Origin: Desmodesmus armatus
Lineage: Eukaryota; Chlorophyta; Chlorophyceae; Sphaeropleales; Scenedesmaceae
Assembly (NCBI GenBank): GCA_007449985.2
Contig: VIIQ02000317.1
Location: 23,653-87,652 of the forward strand
Reading direction: 5' to 3'
Length of the DNA stretch: 64,000 nt
This document shows, piece after piece, positions 34,414 to 49,400 of this stretch. A model generated the notes under the pieces. That model was not told the origin of the DNA. It ran no database searches and saw only the letters and a program-made list of their open reading frames with translations. Positions within the stretch are counted from its first letter, which is position 1. Each line of letters opens with the position of its first letter. The translations under genes and the position numbers were made by a program.

Positions 34414-37400
34414 CTAGTACTCTTCCACCTCCTCCCAGTCGTCCATCTGCCGGGCCGCCAGGCGCCTCAGGTATGCGTCTGTCAGGAAGCTCTTGGTGGT
34501 GCCACCAGCAGCTGCTGCAGCAGCCTGGCCCGTCTCCAGGCCCAAGTCCAGCCGCAGCCCAGCCTTGAGCAGGCCCTCAGCAGCAGCACGCACCTGCAAG
34601 CCAAAAAAAGTCATGTGTCAGCGTCGCGTTTAACTGCTTCAGCACCCTGAAAAAATTGCGGCATGTGTGAGTTGGCTGAGTTGCAGCTGCTGACCTAGCC
34701 CAGTGAGCAAGACTGTTGTTCTGCAAATTACTGTCAGACAGCCGCTGCCCCATTGGATGCACTCTTCTGTCAGAATTGCACAAGGGAGTTCCACCCACCT
34801 GTGAGTTGGGCTCGCGCTGCAGGATGGAGCATATGCTGGGCAGCAGCCCAGTCAGGTGGGGACCCAGTGCAGCACCGTCATCAACAGCAGCCAGGCGGGT
34901 GAGGGCCATCATTGCCTGGCGAGCCACCTCTGAAGCCTGGTCAGGGCCCAGCAGTGTAGTCATGGCTGTGGACAGTGCCGGGCCCAAGTTGCGGTGGGCG
35001 CTGTAGAGCCGGCACACGGCACGGCCACCAGCAACACGCACGGCGGACTGCAGGCAAGGAGGGGATGGCAGGCAGGCATGAGTGTGTGAGCTGTTGCATG
35101 TGTGCAGGACCGTGGCAAGGCATGCCTGCCCAGGATCAGTTCCGTGATGCTGTCAGAATCAAGCATATGCGGCTTTTGGAATGCGTATCCGCGATTAGGA
35201 AAGCAGCAGCCAGCAATTATCAATTTCCCCACCCAGCAGCCACAATCTGTGTGAATGCTTTGTCTCCCACGCCAATGCCACCCTCATACAGCACCACATG
35301 CTCCGACCCTCAAACCCAAACCCTGCCACGCACCAGCTCTGCATCCCTGGTGAACTTGACAGCCGCCTCAGCAGCCCTCTTCAGCAGCCCAGCAGCCTCC
35401 AACTCCGCCCCAGCCGCCGCCGCCACTGCTGCCAGCAACATTGCTGCCAGCTCACGCTCCTGCTGAGACCCAGCCGCCTTAGCACCCAGCGGCCCCGCCT
35501 CCAACACAGCCGTCATGCCTGCTGGCCCTGCTACAGCACAGTACCGGCCAAGTGCTGTAGCCAGTGCTGCAGCTGTAGGGTCCACCGCCCCGCTTGTACT
35601 GCTGGGTCGCCCTCCTGTACTGCGGTACAGGGTTAGGAGTGAGGCCTGGACCTTGTCCAAGGTTGGAGGGGTGAGGCGGTCCCCACTGGCTGCCAGGGCG
35701 CCTGAGAGGGCTGTGAGGTAGGCTGCTGCTGTCTCTGGCTCTGCTGCGTTGGCTGCACTGTTAGCCAGGTCGGCAACGAGGACCTCTACTCGGGCGCTGA
35801 GCCGTGTGAGCTGGCCTAGGTTGTCTGCCGCTGTCATGCGTACTGCAGCGGCCTGCGGTGAGGGAATGGGAGGGATACGGAGCAAGGCAAGAGGAGGGGC
35901 GTGAGATGGGTTGAGCATGAGGAGGGTAGGGTGACATCAGGGATATGTGTGTGGCGGTGCGACAGACACACCCAATTAGGTGAGCAGGAGTGAAAGCTGT
36001 ACACCCATACTTGTGTCATGAAAGCATCGTGGAGGTACCATGTTGGCATCAGATGGATCCGTAATGTTGTGTCTACAGTGTCACCAGTGTCGAGCTGGGC
36101 TCAGAGTAGATAAGAGAGTGAGGATCGTCACGCGCCAAGCAGGCCAGCAGCAGCAAACATGCAGGATGCACCGCATTAGTTGTGCACAACCCACAGGCAA
36201 AAATGCAAAAACCACAACAAGCAGAAAAGCAAAGACAACTCCCAGTAAACTGGAAGGCTAGGGGATTTCCTAGGCGAGTCAGAGCAGGCATCAGCGATAA
36301 GGGAAGAAAGTTGCATCACAGTACAGCCGAGGCTGCTCAAAGGATAGATTTGCCATCACCTGCCGCTCGCTGACCAGGCACACAATGCAACAGCCAACCT
36401 GCCGCTCGCTGACCAGGCACACAATGCAACAGCCAACAATAAGGTGCAACCACCGCAAAAGTTACACAACAACAAGCACCGTTGAACGGCAAGCCCAAAA
36501 AAAAGCCAGACAGTAGCACACACGTGCTAAGCTTTGTCAACATACCTAGTGGCATCAGCGATAAGGGAAGAAAGTTGCATCACGGTACAGCCGAAGCTGC
36601 TCAAAGGATAGATTTGCCATCACTTGCCAAGACAAACTTATATGCCAGCCTCAGGCTGGTTGATCCAGCAGCACCACACCCTCACAACAGATAGGCAGAA
36701 AACCTGGACTATCATAATGGCAAATATGGAGTGTGTATCATACTGCACGCTGAATTGCACCACACTCCACACTGGCACACAAGTGGCATACAACAGACAC
36801 CACGGACGCCTTGCTGTGAATAAAGATGAACCCATGGATCACAGGGTGCTCAATACAAACAGCCTCGCCAGGCACTTGCCAGTGGGCACTGCAGAGCGCA
36901 CGGAAAAGCACCCCTGTCGACTGGCCCCACAAGCAGTGCAGCATTCAAAGAGTGTGTAAATCAGTTGACGAAAATGACATTGTTGCAGCAGCCCCCCTAC
37001 AAAGGCATCAGATGGATCCGTAATGTTGTGTCTACAGTGGCACCAGTGTCGAGCTGGGCTCAGAGTAGATAAGAGAGTGAGGATCGTCACGCGCCAAGAG
37101 GGTCGGTCAAACTACACAGTCACACTTCAAACACATCCACATGCTCTCACATGTACTGCAACCACCATCACCTGTGCCCCACCTCCCACACACAAGACCC
37201 ACTATGTACCACCAACAAATACCATATAGGCTTCATGCTGCACCTGCACCCCCCCTGGATGCCGCCCCCCTTTCCCCTGATCGGTCGTGTAAGTGCACTT
37301 CAAAACACCACTGGTATCGGTGAGTCACTGATACCACAGGACCAACACCATTCACCAATCCACCCCTCCCATATACACACCCAACCACCCCAGCACAACA

Positions 37401-40400
37401 ACTCCAGCATCCCCCCTCCCTGCCTCCCTGCCAAGTCCCTAAGCACCTGGTCGTTGAGGCACTTGACAAATGTCGTCTGCAGCTGTGGCACGAAGGGCTT
37501 CAGCCCCGCACCAGCACGCCTGATCAGCTGGCCCAGGGTAACTAGGATAGCAGCCTTGGTGGCGGGAGGGAACCTGCACAACAGCAGCACACACAGAAGA
37601 TGCAAGGGGTGTCAGCACACATGCCGGCGTTGTGTTGTTGGAGGGTGTGGGGATCTACCACTGCTGATGCAAGCAGCATGCCGATCAATACAAAGCAGGG
37701 GGAGGAAGGCACTCCTGAAAGCAGTCTTACATGAGGCTACATGTGGACGGCTTCCTTCCATTGCAGGACTACAACCGCAACCGCCAAGCAGGGCTGCTGC
37801 GCTCCCAGTGACCCAGCAGGGACTCACTTGTCTCCAATGATACGGATGAGTGGTCCTGTGATGGTGACCACAAATGGCTTCAGCCCCTCCTCACTGGTGA
37901 GGCCCACCAGCTCACCCAGACCCTCAGCAGCAACCTCACGGACCTCAGCAGACAGACCCTGCAAACACGGTGTAACATACAGCATACATCATCAGCAGCA
38001 GCAGGGGCTGAGCACTGGGTATTGCAGGTGCACACACCAAGTGCTAGTAGTTGCACATGCAACCGCTGCTTGCAGCTTCCAAAAAATTTTGCCACTAGAT
38101 TGTATCAACATGCATCAGCTCACCTGCAGCACTCCCTGCAGGTAGATGGGCACGAAGGGTGCCAGTGCCTTTGGTGGCAGCACCAGGCCCTTCAAGTGCA
38201 GAGGACCACCACGACGCTTGCGGCGCTCCTTCTCCTTGGCACCTAACAGAAGGATAACGGCCAATAGGGACAACTTTTTAATAAGGCAAAGCATGTAAGA
38301 GCAGCTCAGCTGACATACCCAACTGTGCATGACATGCACTGCATGTAACAGGGGGGGGGGGGTGTTCAGCTAGCTAGCTGTAGATTTGCTGTGCTGAGTG
38401 CTGTTGACTCATGTGCTGGCTGTATGTACTCACAGACACTACGACATCGACCCCTCAGCAACCAATGTGCTTGTGCTGCCAAAAACCCATGGCGACGCCT
38501 GCCCCCCCCCACCCCCCCCCCCACCTGCGAGTGCGTCCTTGAGTGGTCCCACGTGCTTTGCCTGTGACTCCTTAGGCACAGTGGCAGCCAGGGCCTCACA
38601 GGCCTTCCAAGCAGCCAGCACCAACGGGTCAGACTCCTCAGCAAGCAGCAGCACAAGCGCCTGCATTGGGGGTTGGGGGTGCATGTGACGAACCACAAAA
38701 GTTGTAGGCATAAAATGGGGGGTGGAGGTTGTGCACATGCAAGTGCTGCAAGTACGGTCATCATCAGAGGCTCTTTGCATGCATGCGTCCATGTGAAGTC
38801 ACTTTGAGGTCATAGCAGCACAGTCACGCCAAGGAGAAGCTTCACCAATGCAGCACATGCAATCACCATAGCCAGGCAACGATGTGTACAGCCTCAATCC
38901 GCACGACACACCAACACCCACAGCAGCAGCAGCTGATGGCATCAGAGATAAGGGAAGTAAGGTGCATCATTCAGCCGTGGCTGATCGGATGGGATAGATT
39001 GTGTGACATCAACTGCCAACAGCTGCTGCTGCTGAAGACTGGGAAGTCCTAAAACCAGTCGTAAATGCATACTGATGCTATACAAAGTACCCCCCTTCCA
39101 TGCTCAAGGCATCAGATGGATCCGTAATGTTGTGTCTACAGTGGCACCAGTGTCGAGCTGGGCTCAGAGTAGATAAGAGAGTGAGGATCATCACACGCCA
39201 AGCAGGCCCTCAACAGAACACTTATGCACCAGACAACAAAACAACACCCCACCAGCGCCAACGTGTCAAAGTCAGCAACAACAGCAGTACAGCTTCAACA
39301 GTTGACAAAAAACCTGCAAACGCTCCACTAGGTGTGAAAGAGCGGGTCAGCATTGACCGTGAGTGGCATCAGCGATAAGGGAAGAAAGTTGCATCACAGT
39401 ACAGCCGAGGCTGCTCAAAGGATAGATTTGCCATCACTTGCCGCTCACTGCCACAACAGACCGTGCCTTGCACACATCAGCACAGTGCCTTGCACACATC
39501 AGGACCCTTGCAAGGTCAACAGTGCCACCCCTGCAGAATCATGCTCACTAACACTCATCACAGCACAAAAGAACAACTGTCACCCCCCCCATCACCATGG
39601 TACCACCCCCACACAAGTCTTCACACACTGTCATGCGCACAGGGACACAAACACACTCACCAATCAGCTCGCATTTAATTGACATCATCCCATCATCACA
39701 ACTACACTGAAGAAGCGTGGCATCAGCGATAAGGGAAGAAAGTTGCATCACAGTACAGCAAAAGCTGCTCAAAGGATAGATTTGCCATCACTTGCCACAC
39801 CATCTCAGCTGTACACAACCCCACCACTTGAGCCGTAACTCGCACTAATCACCAAAACACTCTGCTACGCAAAGGCAGCCATTCCTGCAACCCATTGCCC
39901 CCCCCCCCTCAATAACTCACCGTCAACAAGTCATCCACGTGATACTCCAGGTCATGTCGTGTTGCGCGTGCATACTCACCCACCAGCCGCGCTGCCCCCA
40001 GTGCCCGCCCTGTCACGTCCTCAAGTGCCCCAGCAGCTCAGACACACACACACAGCCATAAACCATCCACCCGTGATGATGCCCCTCAAAAGCAGACCTT
40101 CCCTGCCCCCCCCCCCGACCCCCCCCCCCCCCACCCCCCTCCTGATCGCCCCCAAACACTCACCGTCAACAAGTCGTCCACATGGTCTTCCAGGTCATGT
40201 CGTGTTGCGCGTGCATACTCACCCACCAGCCGTGCTGCCCCCAGTGCCCGCCCCGCCATGTCCTCCAGGGCCCCCAGCAGTTCAGCCACCAGTGAGCCCA
40301 GCCCCTCCTCCTCAACAGCAAGGGCGACCGCCAGGGCGGCATCAGCAGCAGCAGCCTCACGAGGGTCGTGGGCAGCCTCACTGTGGATTGAGAACAGGGG

Positions 40401-43400
40401 AAGGAGGGGGGAGGGGGACAATTACAACCAAAGAGCAAAACGGACGGTGTGAGCAGGATTGACGGCAAGCATGTGTGCTGCAAAGTGAGAAAGGGCGGCA
40501 TCAGCAGCAGCGACCTCACGCAGGTCATGGTCGCCTCACTGTGGGCAGTGAGCAAGGGGTGAGGGTGGGGGGAGGAGGCAGCAATTGAGAGTGAAAAATA
40601 ATGCATGTTGCACAAGCACGGCGTGCTCTAGTCAACAACAGGCCTGGGCAAGGGTGGAGCAGTCAGGTTGACTGTGGTACAATCAAGCTGTTGGCTTCAC
40701 TGGTCTGGGGGCATCATGCAAACCGTGCAGCTGCAGCATTTGAGCTCTGCTCTGTTGGTGAGATGCTAAGCTGCCGACCTGCTGACAGAATACTGTTCAA
40801 AGAACTGATTGTGATTTAGTTGACCTGCCAGTACTGTGGGGCCAAGCCTCACCTGCTGGGCTCATCATGCTCTGCATGCTTGTGGTTGTCAACACTTGAG
40901 CGGCGCGGCGCTGCTGCTGCAGGGGTGTGTCCGCTGGACAGGGTGAGGCAGGTTGACAGGATGGCTGACAGGTGTGAGGGCAGCACAGGAGCTGCAGGGA
41001 TGGCAAAGCAACAACAGGCAGGGAGACATCCCCGGGGGGGGGGGTGTTGTATCAGCAGTTAAAACAGTACATTATTGTGGGTGTTGAGCTGTCGGCTTGA
41101 TGCCTTGAACTGTAGGCCAGCAGCGAAATGGACTGGATAGCCTACACTCACATGTTCTTTGCTGCAAAAGCAGTTGCTTGGCCCATTCTCCAGCACCCAC
41201 AAAGCCGTAAACTCTCAAGCCCTTGCCCCCCCCCCCCCGCCCCCGCGCACGGACACAGACAATCCCTTTCACCTGCAGTCCCTGCCAGTTGGCTCAGTGC
41301 CCTCAATTTCCCAAGCCTGGGCCCCTGCCCTGTAGTCCCCCCCTGACAACATACAAGCACCCCCCCCTCCCTCACCTGCAGTCCCTGCCAGCTGTCCCAG
41401 TGCCCTCAGTCCTGCACTGCTGACAGGCTGCTTCAGCAGCTTCGGCACAATGCCGTGGAACACCTGCAGGGCAGGAAGCGTGACACACAACTGTAAGTCG
41501 CACAGCAATGTCGTGCATGCTGCATGTGTTGGAGCACTGCTCCATGATGTACACATACTGAGCAAGGCAAAGATGAGGTAAGGAGGCGTGGGGATGCTTG
41601 CTGCCCAACACGCGGGTGCATAAGACAAGAGTGCCACACTACGCCCTAGCTAGTACCACCTACAATATAAGACACAGCACGCCCCCCCCCCCTCCCTCAC
41701 CTGTGGCCGCACCCCCAGTATGACCCTCAGCCCCTAGCGAATACTAGCAACATGCCATAGACAGCATGATAGCCCCCCCCCCCTCTTTCCCTCACATTCA
41801 TACCAGCTACTACATGCACCACATGACCGTGCCCCTCCCTCATCTACTGCACTTGCCACGATACGCACAGCATGATTGCCCCCCCCCCCTCGCCTACTTT
41901 CCTGGCTCCTCTACGGACAGCATGTTCGCCTCCCTCACCCATCGCACTAGCTACATTTTAAAGCACAGCATGACACCCCCCCCCCCCCGTCCCTCACCTG
42001 TGGCCGCACCCCCAGAATGACCCTCAGCCCCTCCAGGCTCTGGCTGGCATGAGCAGGGGAGTCCAGCCCATGCAGCAGCGAGGGCACCACACTCTCCACA
42101 GCACCGTGGGCCCCTCCCTTGAACAGGACACAAAGGCTGAGCCTGCTGCATCACGAACGGTGGGGTCTGGGTCGCAGAGGGCGCCTTGGATGGGGGGCAG
42201 GATGTCGGCGAGGTGCTCCGTGAGCTGGTGCCGGGTCACGTTCTCAAGCAGCTGCAGCAGGAAAAATGGCGGAAAGGCGGTGAGATCAGGAATATATATA
42301 TGTGTGTGTGGGGTGTCACGATATGGGGGTTTGGCGGCGCAAACATGTCGGCACTTTGCTGGGTTCAGCAACCGGCCCCCGGGACACAAACCTCAAGCAG
42401 ATCAAGCCATGCAGTCAGTGGCAGGCAACAAAGCAAGATACTGCAAGGACCTGTGGATAAGATATGTTTGGCTTGGGGCCCAAGACTAACACGCAGATCA
42501 AGCACTCTCAACAAGACAAGGAGCACGGCACAACACGTCAACCAACACCAGCAACAACCAACATGAACAACACCAAACGTGCGGTCAGATAACTTTGAAG
42601 ACTGTTTGACGTTGTGTCAGCAGCGCCGGTCAAGGCATCTGTAGGGGAATCAGTGGATCATCAACCCGCATGCAACCACACTGTCACACATGTTGCAGTC
42701 ACATGCATGCCCCCTCTCTCTGGGCCATACCCCAGTCACCCAAATACCCCAGGGACCTAGATTGCCTATGATTGGGAGGAATTGCCAAACAACCAAAAAG
42801 CATTACTCAAGACAAATGCCAACCATTGTGCCAGTGCGGTCAGATAACTTTGAAGACTGTTTGACGTTGTGTCAGCAATGCTGGTAAGAGCATCTGTAGG
42901 GGAATCAATTCCTCATCAACCGCATGCGGCACCACCAACACATGCAAAATGTCCCCCAACACCATCCCCTTTCCCCTTCCCTTGGCCCCTACCCACCACA
43001 CCCCACCATCCCGTCGCCCCCTGGCCACCTGTGCCCCAACCCCCCTTCCCCCCCAAGGTGCTCCCAGCTCCGCGCCTCCAACAGGCCCTCCCAACCCAAT
43101 ACCTCATGTCCAGCAGTATCCAAGCCTGCTTCCTGCTCCCCCCCCCACACACACACACACCAAACACCCCCCCCCCTCTCCCTCATGCCCCCTCACCTCC
43201 TTGAGTCCCGTGCACACCCCCTGGCGTGTTGCTGCGTCACGGCTGGCCATGGTGTCCCTCAGTATGGGCAGCATGCGGTGCAGCACGCGCTCACCCATCT
43301 TGCGAACTAGCTCACCCAGACAGCGAGCAGCACATGCACGGCGGTCCTCGCCTGGCGTGGGGGTGGGGGGGGGGGGCGGACACAACAGGAGGTGACACAT

Positions 43401-46400
43401 GGGCACAGGTGAAGGCAGACACAGGTGGAGGCAGACACATTCAGTGGCAGCAGGCATACATTAGGAAGGGGCAGCAAAACAAGGAGGTGTGTGGTAGAGG
43501 CAAGACAGATTGCAACAGGCAGGTTGTGTTCCCTGCTGTACATAGTGGAAGGAGAGATGGAACTGCTGCTGCAGCACGTTGTGTCTGTGCTGTCCCCCTC
43601 ATTTGGAGTACCCCACAGACCACATTGACTGCCATAGCCAAGCGTGGTTAGACCAAGGATGCAATGCAGGCACCCAGCAGTGCCACCATCGCACCACTGC
43701 AACTGTACACCCTCGGGGGGGGGGGGGGGTAGGTATGGAGGGTTCAGGGTGTGTGGGGAGGTGTATAACAGCCTTTCATAAATCAGAGAGGCTGTCCTAC
43801 ACCTCCCCACACACCCTGAACCCTGCATGGTACCCTTTCCCCCCCCCCAACCTGGGGTCAGCAAGTGCATTGATGACCACAACCATGCAAGCAGGCTTGC
43901 TGACTCACACCAGTGCATTGGGGTTTCGGCATCTCCAATGCAAGGAAACTAGTAGCCCATTATACCCCCTGGCCCCACCAAACCCAACCCTCCAGCCCCA
44001 GCTTGACCCCCCCCCCCCCACACACACACACACATGGCATGCTTGCTACATGCTAGCTACTCAAGTAATCCCTGTGCTAACACACACACCCCACCACCAC
44101 CACCACCACGATATTGGGGCTGTCTCACTCACTTGGGTCTGCCAGTGCGTTGATGACCTCAGCCATGAGTGCAGGCAGGATCTCCTGCAGCGTCTTAGGG
44201 TGTTCACTACAATAGTCTTCCAACTGCAGCAACACACATAACATCAGCCGCATCAGCATCGGTGTGAAACACGCAGAACATGTAGAAAGGCTTGACAAGC
44301 CAGGTGCAGCAGACTGAGCATGCTGAGCACAGGTATACTACTACTACTACTACTGTACTGGATCAGGGCCTCGCCTGATCGCCCTTTCAGGAGCCAAACA
44401 AGGCTCATAGGGCATCAGCACTCCTCAAAGGACTCGCATGAGTGAAAAACAACAACACCAGAATGCGCCTCAGAGGTCAACCAACAACTCATCCGGAAAC
44501 ATATCCGCTGCACCAGCAGTATACAGATGGACACCTCCTGTGCGCAGCACATGCACTTTGCAGATCTGTGATGTTGAGTCCCATCCTCCCCCGTCTCCAC
44601 CACTATTTGGGGAGGAGGTTGTTACAAGTAGACACTTTCACCGCAAAGCGGTACTCTCTACACTTGATTAACTGGGTAAGCAAAGACGCACACCTGAACC
44701 GAGGGAACCTGCAAAGACACGTCAGAAAAAACCAGCCCCCCCCCCCCAAAAAAACACACAGACATGGCAACTGCCACACTATAAGCCTGCTCCAGCATTG
44801 CTCTTGTACATCTCGCCATCACTCCTTCCTCAACTTCCAGCCCCGACATTTCCCGGTGGCCAACCCCCAACCACCTCCTCCCCCACTCACATGTGCAGTC
44901 CTGTGTTGCGCACCACATACTGCACATCACTGCGCGCCAGGTACAGCTTGGACAACACCTGCACAGGAAAGATCGTGATCAGGCACAAGTACTGGTATTG
45001 CATACACTGGGGCCACAACATGCACAGCTGTACTGAGCGCATGAAAGCAGCATCACTTCATGCTGCACATGCCGCCCCTGTTTGATACACACACTGTTTG
45101 CAACAGTACATTCTGTCGTAACAAAAGCTCAGCAGGCAAGTGATGCAGCCCCTCTGAACCTCATGCGCCCTGCGCTGCATTACTTGCCGAAGTATCCGAA
45201 ACTGTGCACATGTATCTGAACAGGTCACAGGGGTAGGGGTGTACACACCTGTGCGTATCTCTCCTGTCCCAGTGCTGCGCTGATGGCTGCCCCATATGTC
45301 TCACAGGCTGCTCCCTCATCGTCACTGCCACCATCCAGCTTGATCTTGCCACTGGTGCCAGCAACCTGCACACGCGGGAGGGGGGGGGGATCAATTTGAC
45401 TGGCTCGAGGTACGTGGATGTCTGTCACAGACGGTTGGTGTGAAACACAGAGAACCGCTGTGCATGGTATGTGTGGTGATGATGATGGCTGGCAGCAAAG
45501 TGAACCCGATGATGTTTTTTGCAGGCTGCAAACAAGCTTGCCTCGAAATTTCCACAGCTTGATCATTCTGGCAAGGTTTGCCTGGTGGCCAGAAAACACG
45601 ACCATAATCACTAAATACCCCCCCCCCCCTGGGGACCACCCACCTTGAAGAGCACGTCCCCACACAGCTCCAGGCTGGACTGCCGTATGCGCCAGTTGTC
45701 ACCAGACAGCCCCTTCTCAACAGCAGGCAGTAGCAGCGGCATGCAGCTGCGCGCATATGCCTCAACAAAGCAACGCCCAGCAGACAGCGCCGCATCACGA
45801 ACACCCTCAGCCTGCAGCAGACAATGGCAGGAAACGTTCGATACCTCAGCGGTGAAAGTATCCGCTTGTAACAACCTCCCCCCCCCCTCCCCCCAATTCC
45901 AAACAAAGAAGGGCCGGCAGTTAGGGTGATGATGATGATGATGATAGGACATCCCTACGACCTTTGCCGATGCAAAAAAGCCACCCCCACATTCGCTGGA
46001 ATCACCCCTAGCCTCTGCCAGTCCTGCACCCACCCTCTCATGGCCCAAGCTTCAACAATGTCTTCACCCCGCACCCCCCCCTTCCTTCAGCCCCCCCCCC
46101 CCCACCCCCCGCTCGTACCTCGTCGCTGAGTCCGTCCAGTATGTATGGCAGCACCTCACCGTAGCAAAGCAAACCCCTCTCAATCACTTAATTCACTGTA
46201 TTCACCCTTGCCGCTTGCATCTACCCCCCCCCCCCCTGCCCCACAGATCATCAACATTCTCATCTTGCCCCCTCACCCCTTCCTTCAACCCATGACACAT
46301 TCACCCTCCCCTGGACACCTTCCCCCTCCTCTTCTCAACAGACCCCCCCCCCCCCTGCCAGTGTACCTCGTCGCTGAGTCCATCCAGTATGAGTGGCAGC

Positions 46401-49400
46401 ACCTCACCCAGGTGACCCTGGAACTCAGCCTCCATAGTCAATGGCAGGTACCTGGGGCAGTGAAAGACAGCAGCAGCAGCACAGCGGCAGCAACAGCAGC
46501 AGCAGCACAGCAGCACAGCAGCAGCAGCAGCAACAGCAGCAGCACAGCAGCAGCAGCGATGGTCACCCAGCAGTACGACGAGAAGCAAGCGACAGGGGGT
46601 CCCTTCCCCCACATGTGTGCTTGCTGCAATGCCAATCAAGATATGCTGCCAGGCATGACCCTGCCGAGACCACGCTGCAATTCGCCAATTTTGCTGCCAC
46701 CGCTGCTGTTGGCATCTCTGTCGGCCTCCCTGCCCACATACAGTGTGGGGTGTGTGCAGGCCCCCATAATCCCCTGCTTGCCGTGTCCATTGCTGGGACT
46801 ACAATGTGACTGGGCCTGTGACTGCAATCGGTGTGGGTGGGTCTAGCTCTCACCCAAAGAGCGTGAGGTGTCCACCCCAACCACCGACCTTCAGCGGCCG
46901 AGTCCACAAGAAGCAACATTTTGGCTTGCATGTAGGCAAGATGAGTTGCCAGCCCAGTTCGACCCCAAACCCAACCCCTGAATCCTGTCAGGTTGCTGTC
47001 TCTCACCTGAAGAGAGTGAGGTGTCCCTCCCTGACGAATGGGTTCTTGCTTGTTGCACTGGCAGCCAGCTCAGGCAGCAGCTCTGACAGGTGGGCATCAC
47101 CCATCACTGACAGCACCTCAGCAAGACCCTGTGTGGTCGCAGGGGAGGGGGGCAAGAGTCAAACAGTGGAACCAGTGAGGACAAACTGTCATAGAGCCAA
47201 GGATGCTGCAACATGCAGTGCGTTGCACGGGACATGCCTGCTCAGGCATTTTCACACCAATCCCAAACTGAGATCCGCCTCACCCTCCGCCTGCCCTCTC
47301 TGTGGATGCCCCAGACTGAACGCCACCAAACCACCATTCCTCCCCTCACCCAGCATCAACACCCCCCTCCCCCCCCCCCCCCCGCCCCCCCCCCCGCACC
47401 TGTGCAGCACCGGACCTCTCCACACTGCTTCCCTCACTGCATACACAGCCCCCCTGCATTGGCCACCCCTGCCTTGCACCACCACCAGCACTACCCCACT
47501 CCCCACCCCCATCTGTGAGTACACCCCCTCCCCCCTTCTCACCTGTGCTGCGCCAGACCTCTCCACGCTGCTTCCCTCACTGCGCAGTGTAGTGAGCAGC
47601 CAGGGCAGCAGGTCACCCAGAGCACCAGGGCCCATGCCCTTCAGCAGACTGCCCATGGCACGAGCCGCAGTGGCACGAACCTACACACATAACGTCAAAA
47701 CACATTCACAACGTCAACATCAACACTGTTGAATCCCAATCACTGTTTCAATCAACGCATCCCAATCACTGTTGAATCGCAATCAGTGCATGCAAATCTG
47801 CTTGAGCATGAGAGTCGCTCTGAATGGAGCCAGCTACATGGCCAAGCTGAATGCATGTGATGCTTTGTCAGCTTGTTTGTGCACGGCTGCAGGGGTGGAC
47901 AGGTGCGGTGAATGTGCCTGGCACTCCGCGTCATCTCATCCCATCATCTCATCATCATAAACATGTGCGGTGAATGAGAACGCTTCAACTAACAGCTGCT
48001 TGCAGAGACGGCAGCCATGCTACCAAGTTGACTCATGAGCACTCATCTTCTCACCTCAGGCAGAGGGTCCAGCAGTGCCTTCTGAAGCTCAGGCATCAGC
48101 AGGGGGACGTAGGGGGACATGTCCTGCACGGGGGAGGGGGGGGGGGGGGGTATTACGGGAAGACAAAGCAACAATGCTTCATGAATCGGGAGGAGAAATG
48201 GGAGTGGCTTTGAAATGTGGGCATGTACCTTGCATTGATAAGTAGAACAAACAGACGATGGTGACCAGTGAGTTGCATGTGTGCGTGGTAGGAGCCACAT
48301 CAACACAAAGCCAGGTCAGCGGTCAGAACACCTTGAGAGATTGTTTGATTGTGTGTCAGCAGCACCCTGATGGGGGTGTGTCTGAAGGGAATCAGTTCCT
48401 CATCAACCCGCCGCATCAACATGAACATGACCATGAACGCAAAGCATATGCTGCACAACGATTCACAAGAAGTTGCCATGTCACCAATGCATCCTTGATA
48501 TCAACACACAGCTGCAAACAATGCAAGTGCTCAAACAGCTAAACATCGCTACGCTGATATCACAGCACACGTGCAAGCGAAAGAGGGCCACACAACCGCT
48601 GGAGTGAATGCAGCTGCGGCAATCAAACAATGCTGCTGGGTGTTCAGGGGGTCAGTCAGATTGCACTGACCCACCAGCAGCACCATCTGATCATAGGAAC
48701 ACACCCCTGATAGTCCCCACTGGGGCTGAGATACATAGGTCAGTAAAATGTGTCACAGGTTGTTGTTGCTGCATTGTCCAAGGCTTGCGCATTCCGAAAC
48801 CATGGAGGTGGATTTGCATGGCCCGCCTCAAGTGCGGTCAGATAACTTTGAAGACTGTTTGACATTGTGTCAGCAGTGCCTGTTGAGGGCATCTGTAGGG
48901 GAATCAGTTGATCATCAACCCGCACACTGCTGGATAACACATCCACCCTCCACCCTCCCGCGACCCTGCATCCCCTGGCCAGCACATTGGTGAAAGTAAC
49001 TCAAATGGCGGGGTATCAAGCCAGAGACAACAGAGCAACAGTCATTTCAAGCAAAGCACAATCAGCAGCCCTCAAAGTTCAGTCGACTGCCAATAATGTT
49101 GAAGACGGTTTTGACATTGTGTCAGCCTGTTGAGGGCATCTGTAGAGGAATCAGTTTATTATCAACCCGCTCAAACCACAGCAAGAAAGCCCCAACAACC
49201 AGACCCCCCCCCCCTATATGGAACACATTGACAGAAGCATTCAGAACTATGGAGAAACAAGCCAGAGAAACAAACCGAGATCCCCACAACAAAGAGAAGC
49301 CTCCTTCAAGTGCGTCAGAATATTGACTGTTTGACGTTGTGTCAGCAGTGCTCTTAAGAGCATCTGTAGGGGAATCAATGGATCATCAAGCCGCACCCAA

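Larger units (their letters stand above)
34414..42251 (-). other. GCN1: GCN1 exon block 4 (C-terminus)
   Basis: Exons: 42251-41998 (QLTEHLADILPPIQGALCDP; a CC at about 42125 must be CCC to continue LFKGGAHGAVESVVPSLLHG), 41463-41376 (VFHGIVPKLLKQPVSSAGLR), 40991-40853, 40380-40164 (GSLVAELLGALEDMAGRALG), 38660-38525 (LLLAEESDPLVLAAWKACEA), 38242-38124 (KEKERRKRRGG, VLPPKALAPFVPIYLQGV), 37958-37828 (GLKPFVVTITGPLIRIIGDK), 37573-37447 (GLKPFVPQLQTTFVKCLNDQ), 35852-35334 (Ala-rich HEAT repeats), 35047-34799 (LYSAHRNLGPALSTAMTTLL) and 34593-34414 (last exon, VRAAAEGLLKAGLRLDLGLE to EEY). Confidence 0.87.

Noticed and set aside
36655..36675. CTGGTTGATCC, resembling the 5' end of 18S rRNA
   Set aside because: Only 11 bases match and no further rRNA sequence follows.
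36045..39796. MITE or SINE interpretation of the S1/S2 repeats
   Set aside because: No target duplications, tails or polymerase III boxes seen; constant C and D boxes with a closing stem on the sense strand fit snoRNAs better. Not fully excluded.
44335..44360. ACT/GAT trinucleotide runs (also near 19990 and 45927) as functional elements
   Set aside because: Ordinary short microsatellites with no associated signal.
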